Part shown: positions 32,706 through 42,504 of the stretch, in pieces | Position numbering within the stretch: position 1 is the first letter of the stretch | Layout: every line of letters starts with the position of its first letter | From: Halomonas sp. 707D7 | Lineage (GTDB): Bacteria; Pseudomonadota; Gammaproteobacteria; Pseudomonadales; Halomonadaceae | Assembly (NCBI RefSeq): GCF_024158715.1 | Contig: NZ_JAMZBC010000001.1 | Span: 1-64,000 of the forward strand | Direction: 5' to 3' | Length of the DNA: 64,000 bases | The notes under the pieces: generated by a model | What the model saw: only the letters and a program-made list of their open reading frames with translations | What the model was told of the DNA's origin: nothing | Database searches by the model: none | Translations under genes and position numbers: made by a program

Positions 32706-33485
32706 CTAGCGTGCGCCAGGTGGTGACGCCAACTCGAAGCGGCGAAGCTCGGGCTCGGGCGTTCGGCCGTCACGGCGCTCGAGTACGATGTCGAAACCGT
32801 GGCTCGTGCTCCAGTCACCCAGCACGAAGCGCCGGGCGGGCACGTCCTCGACGCTGAGCGTATGCACCTGCGGGCGATGGGTGTGGCCGTGGATCATCAC
32901 GCTCACGCCCAGCCGGTGCATCAGGGCGATCACCTCGGCCTCGGTGACGTCCATGATCGCCTGCGCCTTGTCGGCGTTGGCGCTGCTCGATTCCAGGCGC
33001 AGCTTGCCGGCCAGTGCCACCCGCTCCTGCAGCGGCATGGCGAGTATCTGCGCTTGCCACTCGGGGCTTCGCGACTGGGCGCGAAACGCCATGTAGGGCT
33101 CGTCCCGGGTGCAGAGGCTGTCGCCGTGCAGCAGTACCACGGGCAGCCCCTCGAGCTCGACCTCGTGCACCTCGGGCAGCGCCTCGGCGCCACAGGCGGC
33201 GAGAAAGCGCTCGCCGAGCAGGAAGTCGCGGTTGCCGTGCTGGAAGTAGACCCGCGTGCCCGCATCGCTGAGCGCGCGCAGCCGAGTGATCACTTCACGC
33301 GCAACGGCAGCGACGGGGTGCGGCGTGTCGAGCACGTCATCGCCTATCCAGGCATCGAACAGATCCCCCAGGATATAGAGCGCGTCGGCTCCCTGGGCGG
33401 TATGCTCCAGGTAACGGTAGAAGCCCTGGTTGATCTCGGGCGTGTCACCGCTCAAGTGCGTGTCGGCTACCAGCAGAGTGCGCAT
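32706..33485 (-). CDS. lpxH: UDP-2,3-diacylglucosamine diphosphatase
   Basis: Lipid A pathway enzyme, 259 residues, splitting UDP-diacylglucosamine to lipid X and UMP at the inner membrane. Calcineurin-like metallophosphatase motifs are in order: ADTHL, GDLFDAWIGDD, GNRDFLLG, HGDSLCT and HGHTHRP. Lies 11 bp after ppiB in the same operon, the usual neighbour in gammaproteobacteria. Confidence 0.95.
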   Translation of the reverse strand: MRTLLVADTHLSGDTPEINQGFYRYLEHTAQGADALYILGDLFDAWIGDDVLDTPHPVAAVAREVITRLRALSDAGTRVYFQHGNRDFLLGERFLAACGAEALPEVHEVELEGLPVVLLHGDSLCTRDEPYMAFRAQSRSPEWQAQILAMPLQERVALAGKLRLESSSANADKAQAIMDVTEAEVIALMHRLGVSVMIHGHTHRPQVHTLSVEDVPARRFVLGDWSTSHGFDIVLERRDGRTPEPELRRFELASPPGAR

Positions 33486-33496
33486 GATACCCCCGC

Positions 33497-33994
33497 TCAG
33501 TCTTCTTTGACGTAGGCGCGCTCGATGATGACGTCCTCGGCGGGCACGTCGGCATGCATGCCACGGCGGGTGGTGGCCACGCCCTTGATGGCATTGACCA
33601 CGTCCATGCCGTCGGTCACTTCACCGAACACCGCGTAGCCCCACCCCTGCAGGTTCTTGCCGCTGTGGTTCAGGAAGGCGTTGTTGCCGACGTTGATGAA
33701 GAACTGCGCGGTCGCGGAATGCGGGTCCTGGGTACGCGCCATGGCGACGGTGCCGATGGTGTTCTGAAGGCCGTTGTCGGCTTCGTTCTCGATCGGCTCG
33801 CGGGTGGGTTTTTGCTCGAAGGACTGGTCGAAGCCGCCGCCCTGCACCATGAAGCCATCGATCACGCGGTGGAACAGGGTGCCGTCGTAGAAGCCGTCGC
33901 GCACGTACTGCTCGAAGTTGGCGGCGGTCTTCGGCGCCTTCTCGTGGTCAAGCGTGATGGTGATGTCACCCAGGGTGGTCTGTAATACGATCAT
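33497..33994 (-). CDS. ppiB: Cyclophilin-type peptidyl-prolyl isomerase (cytoplasmic)
   Basis: 165 residues, no signal peptide. Active-site motif [15 protein letters not shown], then [26 protein letters not shown] with the catalytic-loop residues, and [19 protein letters not shown] precedes the ATG. Divergent from glnS with which it shares an AT-rich promoter core; upstream of lpxH. Confidence 0.96.
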   Translation of the reverse strand: MIVLQTTLGDITITLDHEKAPKTAANFEQYVRDGFYDGTLFHRVIDGFMVQGGGFDQSFEQKPTREPIENEADNGLQNTIGTVAMARTQDPHSATAQFFINVGNNAFLNHSGKNLQGWGYAVFGEVTDGMDVVNAIKGVATTRRGMHADVPAEDVIIERAYVKED

Positions 33995-34026
33995 GGATAA
34001 ATTCCTGTTGAATAAAGGCGTTCGCC

Positions 34027-34057
34027 TTGGCGCTGTGCATCGGCGTCGCGTTATAAT
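34027..34057 (+). promoter_or_regulatory. glnS promoter
   Basis: Perfect -10 TATAAT at 34052-34057; the best -35 is TTGGCG at 34027-34032 with a long 19-base spacer. The start codon is 92 bp downstream. Confidence 0.6.
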
Positions 34058-34081
34058 AGCGGTTTTGCCCGGCGCCGCGAA
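34053..34081 (-). promoter_or_regulatory. ppiB promoter overlapping the glnS -10
   Basis: On the minus strand TTCGCG (plus 34076-34081), 17-base spacer, TATTAT (plus 34053-34058). The -10 uses the same bases as the glnS -10, so the two divergent promoters would compete. Confidence 0.45.
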
Positions 34082-34149
34082 GCGCTACGGTTTCAGCGTA
34101 GGCGCCCGGCGCCCGGCACGCCATCCACTGTGAGGTTAGCGACACCACC

Positions 34150-35829
34150 ATGACCAACGAGACCACCAAAGCCCCGAACTTCATTCGCAACCAGGTGAGC
34201 GACGAGATCGAGCGTGGGCAGGTCACCCAGATCGTGACCCGTTTTCCGCCGGAGCCCAACGGCTTCCTGCACATCGGTCATGCGAAGTCGATCTGTCTGA
34301 ACTTCGGGTTGGCCGAGGAACTCGGTGGTGACTGTCATCTGCGCTTCGACGACACCAACCCGGCGAAGGAAGAGCAGGCCTACATCGACGCCATCAAGGA
34401 GGACGTCGCGTGGCTGGGCTTTGAGTGGGCGGGCGAGGTGCGTTTCGCCTCCAGCTATTTCGACCAGCTCTACGCCTGGGCCCAGCACCTGATTCGAGAA
34501 GGCAAGGCCTACGTCGACGATCTCTCCCCGGACGAGATCCGCGAGTACCGCGGCACGCTCACCGAGCCGGGCCGGCCGAGCCCCCACCGCGAGCGGGGCG
34601 TCGAGGAGAACCAGGAGCTGCTCGAGCGCATGCGCGTCGGCGAGTTCGCTGAAGGTGAGAAGGTGCTGCGCGCCAAGATCGACATGGCCTCGCCGAACAT
34701 CAACCTGCGCGACCCGATCCTCTACCGCATTCGCCACGCAAGCCACCACCAGACCGGCGATACCTGGAAGATCTACCCCTCCTACGACTTCACCCACGGC
34801 CAGTCGGATGCCATCGAAGGCGTTACCCACTCGATCTGCACCCTGGAGTTCGAGGATCACCGCCCGCTCTACGAATGGTTCCTGAACAACCTGCCGGTAC
34901 CCAGCAAGCCGCGCCAGATCGAATTCGCGCGTCTGAATCTCGACTACACCCTGACCTCCAAGCGCAAGCTGAAGCTTCTGGTCGACGAGGGCATCGTCGA
35001 TGGCTGGGACGACCCGCGCATGCCGACGATCTCCGGCATGCGCCGGCGCGGCTACACTCCGGCCTCCATCCGCAAGTTCTGCGAGATGATCGGCGTCACC
35101 CGTGCCGACGGCGGTCTGGTCGACATCGCCATGCTGACCCACGCGATCCGCTCGGATCTTGAGGACAACGCCCCGCGCGCGATGTGCGTCATCAACCCGT
35201 TGAAGGTGGTGCTGACCAACGTCGAGGAAGGTTTCGAGGAGGTCTACGAGGTACCGGGGCACCCGGCCCGCGAGGACATGCCCGTGCGCCGCGTGCCTTT
35301 CACCCGCGAGCTCTACATCGACCGCGACGACTTCATGGAGGAGGCGCCGAAGAAGTTCTTCCGCCTGGCGCCGGGCAAGGAAGTACGCCTGCGCAACAGC
35401 TACGTCATTCGCTGCGACGAGGTGATCAAGGACGACGCCGGCGAGATCACCGAGCTTTGCTGCTCGGTGGATTTCGACACCCTGGGCAAGAACCCGGAAG
35501 GGCGCAAGGTGAAGGGCGTGATCCACTGGGTGAGCGCGACCCACGGCGTGCCCATGGAGGTGCGCCTCTACGACAATCTGTTCATGGTCGAGCAGCCGGA
35601 CCGCGACAAGGACGCCGACTTCCTCGAGCACCTGAACCCGGAGTCGCTGGTGATCCGCCAGGCGATCGGCGAGCCGAGCCTGGCGGATGCCGCCCCGGAG
35701 TCGCGCTACCAGTTCGAGCGGGTAGGCTACTTCTGCGCCGATCGCCATCTCTCCACTCCCGAGAAGCTGGTCTTCAACCGCACCGTGGGCTTGAAGGACT
35801 CCTGGGCGAAAATTCAGAAAAAAGGCTAA
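34150..35829 (+). CDS. glnS: Glutaminyl-tRNA synthetase
   Basis: Class I synthetase, 559 residues. HIGH motif in [15 protein letters not shown], GluRS/GlnRS-type PPEPNGF lead, [15 protein letters not shown], the [19 protein letters not shown] segment with the KMSKS-like loop, and the C-terminal beta-barrel anticodon domain. Full length. Followed after 10 bp by cysS on the same strand, as in Pseudomonas. Confidence 0.98.
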   Translation: MTNETTKAPNFIRNQVSDEIERGQVTQIVTRFPPEPNGFLHIGHAKSICLNFGLAEELGGDCHLRFDDTNPAKEEQAYIDAIKEDVAWLGFEWAGEVRFASSYFDQLYAWAQHLIREGKAYVDDLSPDEIREYRGTLTEPGRPSPHRERGVEENQELLERMRVGEFAEGEKVLRAKIDMASPNINLRDPILYRIRHASHHQTGDTWKIYPSYDFTHGQSDAIEGVTHSICTLEFEDHRPLYEWFLNNLPVPSKPRQIEFARLNLDYTLTSKRKLKLLVDEGIVDGWDDPRMPTISGMRRRGYTPASIRKFCEMIGVTRADGGLVDIAMLTHAIRSDLEDNAPRAMCVINPLKVVLTNVEEGFEEVYEVPGHPAREDMPVRRVPFTRELYIDRDDFMEEAPKKFFRLAPGKEVRLRNSYVIRCDEVIKDDAGEITELCCSVDFDTLGKNPEGRKVKGVIHWVSATHGVPMEVRLYDNLFMVEQPDRDKDADFLEHLNPESLVIRQAIGEPSLADAAPESRYQFERVGYFCADRHLSTPEKLVFNRTVGLKDSWAKIQKKG

Positions 35830-35839
35830 GAGGCGCGCC

Positions 35840-37228
35840 ATGCACATCTACAACACGCTCACCCGCCGCAAGGAGGCGTTCACGCCCATCGAACCCGGCC
35901 GAGTGAGCATGTACGTCTGCGGCATGACGGTGTACGACTACTGCCACCTGGGCCACGCCCGGGTGATGGTGGCGTTCGACGTGATCACGCGCTATCTGCG
36001 CCATCGCGGGTTTGAGGTCACCTACGTGCGCAACATCACCGACATCGACGACAAGATCCTAAAGCGCGCCGAGGAGAACGCCGAGTCGATCACCTCGCTC
36101 ACCGAGCGCATGATCGACGCGATGCACGAGGACGAGGCGCGCCTCGGGGTGCTGCCGCCGTCCCGCGAGCCCCGGGCCACCGGCCACATCGACGAGATCG
36201 TCGCGATGATCGAGACGCTGATCGACAAGGGCTTCGCCTACGCCGCCGACAACGGCGACGTCTACTACCGCGTGCGCCGGTTCGACGGCTACGGCAAGCT
36301 CAACAACCGGCAGCTCGACGACATGCGCGCAGGCTCCCGGGTCGAGGTCGACACCCACAAGGAAGACCCGCTCGACTTCGTGCTGTGGAAAGCCGCCAAG
36401 CCGGGCGAGGCGCACTGGGCCTCGCCCTGGGGCGACGGCCGCCCGGGCTGGCACATCGAGTGCTCGGCGATGTCGACCTGCTGCCTGGGCAACACCTTTG
36501 ACATCCACGGTGGCGGCCCGGACCTGACCTTCCCGCACCACGAGAACGAGATCGCCCAGAGCGAGGCCGCCACCGGCCAGACCTACGTCAACACCTGGAT
36601 GCACGCCGGTGCCGTACGGGTCGACCAGGAGAAGATGTCCAAGTCGCTGGGCAACTTCTTCACCATTCGCGACGTGCTCGAAGAGCACGACCCGGAAGTG
36701 GTGCGCTATCTTCTGGTGGCGAGCCACTACCGCAGCCCGATCAACTACTCGGTGGGCTCGCTTCTCGAGGCGCGCAAATCCTTGATCCGCTTCTATACCG
36801 CCCTCGAAGGCGTCGACGCCGCGGCAGAGGGTGATGTGGAAACGCCGTACGCGGCGCGCTTCGAGCAGGCCATGGACGACGACTTCAACACGCCGGAAGC
36901 GCTGGCGGTGCTGTTCGAGCTCGCCCGCGAAGTGAACCGGTCCAGGACCGACGCGCCTGAGCGCGCCCCGCTTCTGGCATCGGAGCTCGTCCGTCTGGGC
37001 GGCGTACTGGGTCTTTTGCAACAGCCACCCGAGGCGTTTCTCAAGGGGGCGAGCGCGAAGGCGGCGATCAGTGACGCCGACATCGAGATGAAAATCGCAG
37101 AGCGTCAGCAGGCGAAAACGGACAGGGATTTTGCCCGGGCCGACGCCATTCGCGACGAGCTTGCAGCGCTTGGCGTGGTGCTCAAGGATTCGCGGGAAGG
37201 CACCACCTGGGTGATCGAAACGCCCTGA
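35840..37228 (+). CDS. cysS: Cysteinyl-tRNA synthetase
   Basis: Class I synthetase, 462 residues. HIGH-like [18 protein letters not shown], the zinc-binding region with WHIECSAMS and the [13 protein letters not shown] ligands, and [11 protein letters not shown] are visible. Full length, intact DALR/anticodon end (REGTTWVIE). Cotranscribed with glnS. Confidence 0.98.
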   Translation: MHIYNTLTRRKEAFTPIEPGRVSMYVCGMTVYDYCHLGHARVMVAFDVITRYLRHRGFEVTYVRNITDIDDKILKRAEENAESITSLTERMIDAMHEDEARLGVLPPSREPRATGHIDEIVAMIETLIDKGFAYAADNGDVYYRVRRFDGYGKLNNRQLDDMRAGSRVEVDTHKEDPLDFVLWKAAKPGEAHWASPWGDGRPGWHIECSAMSTCCLGNTFDIHGGGPDLTFPHHENEIAQSEAATGQTYVNTWMHAGAVRVDQEKMSKSLGNFFTIRDVLEEHDPEVVRYLLVASHYRSPINYSVGSLLEARKSLIRFYTALEGVDAAAEGDVETPYAARFEQAMDDDFNTPEALAVLFELAREVNRSRTDAPERAPLLASELVRLGGVLGLLQQPPEAFLKGASAKAAISDADIEMKIAERQQAKTDRDFARADAIRDELAALGVVLKDSREGTTWVIETP

Positions 37229-37252
37229 GCCGTGGCGCTGGGCGGCAGGCCA

Positions 37253-37260
37253 CCTATACT
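37253..37260 (+). promoter_or_regulatory. Sigma-S-like -10 before the osmoprotectant operon
   Basis: CCTATACT contains CTATACT, the extended -10 form favoured by RpoS. No good -35 lies upstream, also typical of RpoS promoters. About 70 bp before the substrate-binding protein gene. Confidence 0.45.
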
Positions 37261-37270
37261 CAAGCCATCG

Positions 37271-37295
37271 CAAGAAACCGTCACAAGAAACCGTC
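37271..37295 (+). repeat. 12-bp direct repeat CAAGAAACCGTC x2
   Basis: Exact copies at 37271-37282 and 37284-37295, one base apart, between the putative -10 and the start codon. Could be a regulator tandem site or a recent slippage product. Confidence 0.6.
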
Positions 37296-37329
37296 GCTAG
37301 ATGAGCCAATTGACAAAAGGATGATGACG

Positions 37330-38238
37330 ATGCGCTCGATCGTGAAAACCGCGCTGGGTGGGCTGGCGCTTACGTGGATGGCCGGCACGGCCCAGGCCGA
37401 TGAGCCGGTGGTGGTGTCGTCGAAGATCGATACCGAAGGTGCCGTGCTCGGCGAGCTGATCATCCAGGCGCTGGAGCGCGAGGGAATCCCGACCGAGAAC
37501 CGCCTGCAGCTGGGTGCGACCAGCGTAGTGCGCAGCGCCATTCAGGCCGGCGAGATCGACCTTTACCCGGAGTATACCGGCAACGGCGCGTTCTTCTACG
37601 ACATGACCGACAGCCCCGTCTGGAACGATGCGGAGCAGGCCTATGAAACCGTGCGCGAGCGCGACGCCGAACAGGGGCTCGTGTGGCTGTCGCCGGCCAG
37701 TGCCAACAACACCTGGGCGATGAGCATTCGCGCCGACGTTGCCGAAGAGAACGAGCTCGTGACGCTGGAGGACCTGGCGGCGTACCTGGAGCAGGGGGGC
37801 GAGTTCAAGTTCGCCGCCAGCGCCGAATTCGTCGAATCCGCCCAGGCGTTGCCCGCCTTCCAGGAAGCCTACGGCTTCGAGCTCTCCGATGATCAGCTTC
37901 TGGTGCTCTCCGGCGGCAACACTGCCGCCACCATGCGTGCCGCCGCCCAGCAGACCAGCGGCGTCAACGCCGCCATGACCTACGGGACCGACGGCGGGCT
38001 GAACGCTCTGAATCTGGTCGTGCTCGAGGATACCCTCGGCGTTCAGCCGATCTACCAGCCTGCGCCGGTGGTGCGTGAAAGCGTGCTCGAGACCTACCCG
38101 GAAATCGAGTCAAGCCTCGACGCCGTGTTCGAGACGCTGGATCTCGAAACGCTCCAGCGCCTGAATGCCGACGTGGCCGTCAACGGCCTGTCACCGGATC
38201 AGGTCGCCCGCGACTATCTCGACACTCTCGGCGAGTGA
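37330..38238 (+). CDS. Osmoprotectant ABC transporter, periplasmic binding protein (YehZ/OsmF type)
   Basis: 302 residues with a signal peptide ending near AQA-DEP. OpuAC-like glycine betaine/choline-type fold: VVVSSKIDTEGAVLGELIIQALE, DLYPEYTGNGAFFY and the end VARDYLDTL are family marks. Of the ATGs at 37321, 37324 and 37330 I prefer 37330, with AGGA 9 bases upstream. First gene of a four-gene importer operon (binding protein, permease, ATPase, permease), the YehZYXW layout. Ligand not certain. Confidence 0.9.
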   Translation: MRSIVKTALGGLALTWMAGTAQADEPVVVSSKIDTEGAVLGELIIQALEREGIPTENRLQLGATSVVRSAIQAGEIDLYPEYTGNGAFFYDMTDSPVWNDAEQAYETVRERDAEQGLVWLSPASANNTWAMSIRADVAEENELVTLEDLAAYLEQGGEFKFAASAEFVESAQALPAFQEAYGFELSDDQLLVLSGGNTAATMRAAAQQTSGVNAAMTYGTDGGLNALNLVVLEDTLGVQPIYQPAPVVRESVLETYPEIESSLDAVFETLDLETLQRLNADVAVNGLSPDQVARDYLDTLGE

Positions 38239-38244
38239 CGAAAC

Positions 38245-39438
38245 GTGCCTGGAGGGGTGGTCATCGTCAACGCAAGTGAGCGGCACCCATCCCCCAACGT
38301 CGTTCTGATGGCGCTCGGCATCGTCATGCTGGGCGCCGTGTGGCTGCTCGGGGTCGTCAGCGTCGCGCCCAACCGCATCGTGCCCGGTACTTCCTATCCT
38401 CTGGTCGCGGCGCTGGGCATGCCCGGCGCGCTTCTGGTCACGCTGCTGCTCGGCGCCATGACGGCGCTGGCACTGCGCCCCACACGCATCCACTACCTGG
38501 CGATGCTGTTGCTGCTTTGCATGGTGCTGCTCCTGATGCCTTTCGGGCTCATGGTGGCCGGTCATTTCCTGATCGACCCGACGCTGCCCCAGGCGCGCCT
38601 GGGGCTTGGCGCAGCGTACTGGACGCTTGCCTTCGTATTGCTGCTCTATCTCGTCGAGCTGCGCCTGCGCCTTGCCCTCAAGCGGCTGCCCACGGCGCTC
38701 TTGCTAATGGCCGTGGCGCTCGCCTGGTGGCTCTGTGCACGGCTGTGGCTGGATGATCTTGCCCTCGTGCAGGAGTTCCAGGCGCGTCGCGGGGCGTTCT
38801 TCTCCGCCCTGCGCCAGCACGTGCTGCTTGTGGGCGTCTCGGTGGGCAGCAGTCTTCTCCTCGGCCTTGCCCTGGCGCTGGCCATGCACCGTTTTTACCG
38901 CCTTCGCAAGGCGGGGTTCGTGCTGCTCAATTTCCTGCAGACCATACCGAGTCTTGCCCTGTTCGGGCTGCTTCTGGCGCCGCTGGCCTGGCTCGGTGCC
39001 AACGTCACCTGGCTGGGCAATCTCGGCGTCAGTGGCATCGGCAACACCCCGGCGCTGATCGCGCTGATCGCCTACAGCCTGCTGCCCATCGTGCGCAATA
39101 CCTTCATCGCCCTCGAGCAGGTACGCCCGGATACTCTCGAAGCCGCCACGGCAATGGGCATGCGCGGGCATCAGCGCTTCTGGCAGGTGCGCTTTCCGCT
39201 GGCGCTGCCGGTGCTGATCGAAGGGGTGCGCATCACGACCGTCCAGGCGGTCGGGCTGACCGCCGTGGCCGCGTTGATCGGCGCCGGGGGGCTGGGCACC
39301 TTCATCTTCCAGGGCCTTGGCCAGGCGGCCATGGACATGGTGCTGCTCGGGGCGCTGCCGATCGTGGCCATGGCCCTGATCGCCGATGCCGCTCTCGGTG
39401 CACTGGCCGACATCACCCGTCATGGAGGCGCGACGTGA
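38245..39438 (+). CDS. Osmoprotectant ABC transporter permease (YehY type)
   Basis: Inner-membrane permease, 397 residues, with an N-terminal membrane extension of about four segments before the transport domain. The EAA-type loop EAATAMGMRGHQRFWQVRFPLALP near residues 297-320 is the ATPase contact. The start is uncertain: GTG 38245 is used, GTG 38257 is possible. Downstream ATPase overlaps its stop by 4 bases. Confidence 0.9.
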   Translation: MPGGVVIVNASERHPSPNVVLMALGIVMLGAVWLLGVVSVAPNRIVPGTSYPLVAALGMPGALLVTLLLGAMTALALRPTRIHYLAMLLLLCMVLLLMPFGLMVAGHFLIDPTLPQARLGLGAAYWTLAFVLLLYLVELRLRLALKRLPTALLLMAVALAWWLCARLWLDDLALVQEFQARRGAFFSALRQHVLLVGVSVGSSLLLGLALALAMHRFYRLRKAGFVLLNFLQTIPSLALFGLLLAPLAWLGANVTWLGNLGVSGIGNTPALIALIAYSLLPIVRNTFIALEQVRPDTLEAATAMGMRGHQRFWQVRFPLALPVLIEGVRITTVQAVGLTAVAALIGAGGLGTFIFQGLGQAAMDMVLLGALPIVAMALIADAALGALADITRHGGAT

Positions 39439-40400
39439 TCGAACTCAACAAGGTGTCCAAGCGCTTCGGCGAGGCGCTGGCCGTCGACGACATCTCGCTG
39501 CGCGTGGAGAAGGGCTCGTTCTGCGCGCTGGTCGGCACTTCCGGCTGCGGCAAGTCGACCACGCTTCGCATGATCAACCGGCTCATCCCGCACAGCGACG
39601 GCGAGATCACCATCGACGGCCAGCCGATCGAACAGCTCGACCCGGTCAGGCTACGCCGGCGTATCGGCTACGTGATACAGAGCACCGGGCTGTTTCCGCA
39701 CTGGAACGTGGCGCGCAACATCGCCCTGGTGCCCCGGCTTCTCAAGTGGCCGGCCGAGAAGGTCGACGCCCGGGTCGAGGAGCTGATGGCGCTTCTCGGG
39801 CTGCCTTTCGACGAGTTCGCCGCCAAGTACCCGCACCAGCTCTCCGGCGGCCAGGCCCAGCGGGTAGGGGTGGCCCGGGCGCTGGCCGCCGACCCGGACA
39901 TTCTGCTAATGGACGAGCCCTTCGGCGCCCTCGATCCGCTCACCCGCGACAAGCTCCAGGAGGAGCTCGCCAGGCTCCAGGCCAGGCTGCACAAGACCGT
40001 GGTGTTCGTCACCCACGACATGGACGAAGCGCTCAAGCTCGCCGACCATCTGGTGGTGATGCGCGACGGGCGCATCGTCCAGCAGGGCAGTCCGCTGACG
40101 CTTCTGCGCCACCCCGCCGACCCCTTCGTGGAGTCGCTGCTGGGGGGACTCGAGCGCGGGCTCAAGCAGGCGGGGCTCACCCGGGTCAAGGAGCACATGA
40201 CATCGCTTGGCCCCCAGGTGCCGGCCCATTCGCGCATCCCGAGCGACTTCACCCTGCGCCAGGGGCTTTCGATGATGCTGCGTGATCACACCGAGCGTCT
40301 CACCGTGGTCGATGCAAGCGACGTACCCGTCGGCGAGCTGTCGCTGCGACGGCTGATCAAGGAGTCCCAGAGCGAGCGAGGTGCGCCCCGTGCAGGCTAG
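39435..40400 (+). CDS. Osmoprotectant ABC transporter ATP-binding protein (YehX type)
   Basis: 321 residues. Walker A GTSGCGKST, Q-loop QSTGLFPHWNV, signature LSGGQAQRVGVARAL, Walker B ILLMDEPFGALD and switch His in VTHDMDEAL. The C-terminal ~60 residues look like a single degenerate CBS unit (LTVVDASDVPVGELSLRRLI), the region where OpuA-type ATPases sense ionic strength. Its start overlaps the upstream permease by 4 bases and its end overlaps the next permease by 20. Confidence 0.93.
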   Translation: MIELNKVSKRFGEALAVDDISLRVEKGSFCALVGTSGCGKSTTLRMINRLIPHSDGEITIDGQPIEQLDPVRLRRRIGYVIQSTGLFPHWNVARNIALVPRLLKWPAEKVDARVEELMALLGLPFDEFAAKYPHQLSGGQAQRVGVARALAADPDILLMDEPFGALDPLTRDKLQEELARLQARLHKTVVFVTHDMDEALKLADHLVVMRDGRIVQQGSPLTLLRHPADPFVESLLGGLERGLKQAGLTRVKEHMTSLGPQVPAHSRIPSDFTLRQGLSMMLRDHTERLTVVDASDVPVGELSLRRLIKESQSERGAPRAG

Positions 40401-41157
40401 GGGCGCCGTTTCCATCGCGCGTACGCGGCCGAACTGGCTGCCGGCCCTCGGCTTTGCGCTGCTTCTGGGCCTGGCGCTCTTCGGCATGGAGTTTCTGGAG
40501 CCGTTCTTTCGCTGGGTGGAACCGGAGGCGCGCAGCGTCGTCTATGCCCGGGCGAGCTTCGTGGACCTGCTGGGGCGGCATCTGCTGGTGGTCGGCGCGG
40601 CGGGCGCGGTCACGGTGTGCCTGGGGCTATTCGCCGGCATCGCGGTGACCCGCCGGTACGGGCGGGACTTTCTGCCCCTGGCGGGCCAGCTCGCCTCCAT
40701 CGGCCAGACCTTTCCACCGGTCGCGGTACTGGCGCTGGCGGTACCGGCGCTCGGTTTCGGCACGCCCGCGATCATCGTCGCGCTGATGCTCTACGGCCTG
40801 CTGCCCATCCTGCGCAATACCCTGGCCGGCCTCGACGGGGTCGACCCGGCCCTCAAGGAAGCGGCAACCGCGATGGGCATGACGCCGCGCCAACGGCTCT
40901 GGCGGGTAGAGCTCCCCCTGGCGGCACCGGTCATTCTCGCCGGCGTGCGCACCTCCATCACCATCAACATCGCCACCGCCGCGCTGGGCGCCACCGTGGG
41001 CGCGAGCAACCTGGGCGACCCGATCATCGCCGGCATTATCAACGCCAACATGGCCTACGTGATCCAGGGGGCACTGCTCATCGCGCTGCTGGCACTCACC
41101 GTTGACAGCCTGTTCGATCTGCTCGAGCAGCGGTTGAGCCACCGTCCGACCGATTGA
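40381..41157 (+). CDS. Osmoprotectant ABC transporter permease (YehW type)
   Basis: Second permease, 258 residues, about six membrane segments. EAA loop: KEAATAMGMTPRQRLWRVELPLAAP near residues 158-182. GTG 40381 is used as start, inside the ATPase gene. Completes the four-gene importer. No terminator seen; bkd genes begin 143 bp downstream. Confidence 0.9.
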   Translation: MRPVQARGAVSIARTRPNWLPALGFALLLGLALFGMEFLEPFFRWVEPEARSVVYARASFVDLLGRHLLVVGAAGAVTVCLGLFAGIAVTRRYGRDFLPLAGQLASIGQTFPPVAVLALAVPALGFGTPAIIVALMLYGLLPILRNTLAGLDGVDPALKEAATAMGMTPRQRLWRVELPLAAPVILAGVRTSITINIATAALGATVGASNLGDPIIAGIINANMAYVIQGALLIALLALTVDSLFDLLEQRLSHRPTD

Positions 41158-41223
41158 CCCCCGCCTTAAGTGGTATGCCTAAAGCGTTTGCGCTGCGGTA
41201 CTGTCCTTGTGTTGCGTTGACCC

Positions 41224-41246
41224 TCGCCAGATGAATCCACTGGCGA
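41224..41246 (+). repeat. Inverted repeat upstream of the branched-chain dehydrogenase operon
   Basis: TCGCCAG/CTGGCGA, 7-bp arms with a 9-base spacer, 55 bp before the E1alpha start. Could be an operator or leader hairpin. Confidence 0.35.
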
Positions 41247-41300
41247 AAACGGTCGGCACCGACAACACTGCCCTCAAAAGGGGTCAACAAGGACAAGAAC

Positions 41301-42503
41301 ATGACACGCTACTGCCATCAGCCGAGTTTCATGACCGGCGACGAATTCTCCATGGCGACCTTCGCCCTGCTCGACCCCGACGGGGCGCTTCATGAAGGCG
41401 CCGTCGAACCCCCGCTCGAGCGCGATCATGCCCGGCGCATGTACCGGGCGATGCTCGCTACAAGGCTTCTCGACGAGCGCATGATGGCCGCCCAGCGCCA
41501 GGGGCGGCTGAGTTTCTACATGCAGAGCACCGGCGAGGAGGCGGCGATCGTCGGTGCCACCGCTGCCCTCGACGATGCCGACATGATCATGGCGCAGTAC
41601 CGCGAGCAGGGGGCGCTGATGTATCGCGGCTTCACCATCGACGAGTTCATGAACCAGCTGTTCGGCAACGACCTGGATTACGGCAAGGGCCGCCAGATGC
41701 CGGTTCACTACGGCTCGCGCAAGCTCCACTACATGACCATCTCGTCGCCGCTGGCGACCCAGATCCCCCAGGCGACCGGCTACGCTTACGGCCAGAAACT
41801 CGCCGGTGACGGCCAGTGCACGCTCACCTTCTTCGGTGAGGGCGCGGCCTCGGAAGGGGACTTTCACGCCGCGCTCAACATGGCCTCCGTGCACCGCGTA
41901 CCGGTGATCTTTTTCTGTCGCAACAACGGCTACGCCATCTCCACGCCGGCGGTCGAGCAGTTCGCCGCCGACGGCATCGCACCCAGGGCGATCGGCTATC
42001 GCATGCACGCCATCCGGGTCGACGGCAACGATGCCCTGGCGGTGTTCGAGGCGACCCGCCAGGCGCGGCGCATCGCCGTGGAGCAGAACCAGCCGGTACT
42101 CATCGAGGCGATGTCCTACCGCCTGGCCGCGCACTCCTCCTCGGACGACCCCTCGGGCTATCGCGCCAAGAGCGAAGAAGAGACCTGGCGCCTGAAGGAC
42201 CCGGTGCTGCGGCTGCGCAAATGGCTCACCGCCAAGGGCTGGTGGAGCGACGACGAGCAGGCAAGCGAGGAGGAGCAGCTGCGCCGTGACGTGCTCGAGA
42301 CCATGAAGCGCGCCGAGAAACGCCCCGCGCCCTCGCTCGACACGCTGATCAGCGATGTCTACGCCGACATCACCCCGGCGCTCCAGCGTCAGTTCGATGA
42401 CCTCAAGCGCCATATCCGCCGCCACCCCGAGGCCTACCCCAAAGGGGCGAAGACCCTGGATCTGGATATCTCTTCCACCTCGAGCGCCGAGGGAGACGCC
42501 TGA
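41301..42503 (+). CDS. bkdA1: Branched-chain 2-oxoacid dehydrogenase E1 alpha subunit
   Basis: Thiamine-diphosphate enzyme subunit, 400 residues, decarboxylating 2-oxoacids from Val, Leu and Ile. TPP motif [13 protein letters not shown] ... [11 protein letters not shown], also [21 protein letters not shown]-type N-terminus and [14 protein letters not shown] Ser-rich loop [11 protein letters not shown] (residues 278-288) matches the regulatory phosphorylation loop of mammalian E1alpha. It is followed by E1beta (1-bp gap), E2 and a protein kinase. Distinguished from pyruvate dehydrogenase E1alpha by the BCKDH-like YRxxxHSxSDD segment. Confidence 0.93.
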   Translation: MTRYCHQPSFMTGDEFSMATFALLDPDGALHEGAVEPPLERDHARRMYRAMLATRLLDERMMAAQRQGRLSFYMQSTGEEAAIVGATAALDDADMIMAQYREQGALMYRGFTIDEFMNQLFGNDLDYGKGRQMPVHYGSRKLHYMTISSPLATQIPQATGYAYGQKLAGDGQCTLTFFGEGAASEGDFHAALNMASVHRVPVIFFCRNNGYAISTPAVEQFAADGIAPRAIGYRMHAIRVDGNDALAVFEATRQARRIAVEQNQPVLIEAMSYRLAAHSSSDDPSGYRAKSEEETWRLKDPVLRLRKWLTAKGWWSDDEQASEEEQLRRDVLETMKRAEKRPAPSLDTLISDVYADITPALQRQFDDLKRHIRRHPEAYPKGAKTLDLDISSTSSAEGDA

Positions 42504-42504
42504 C

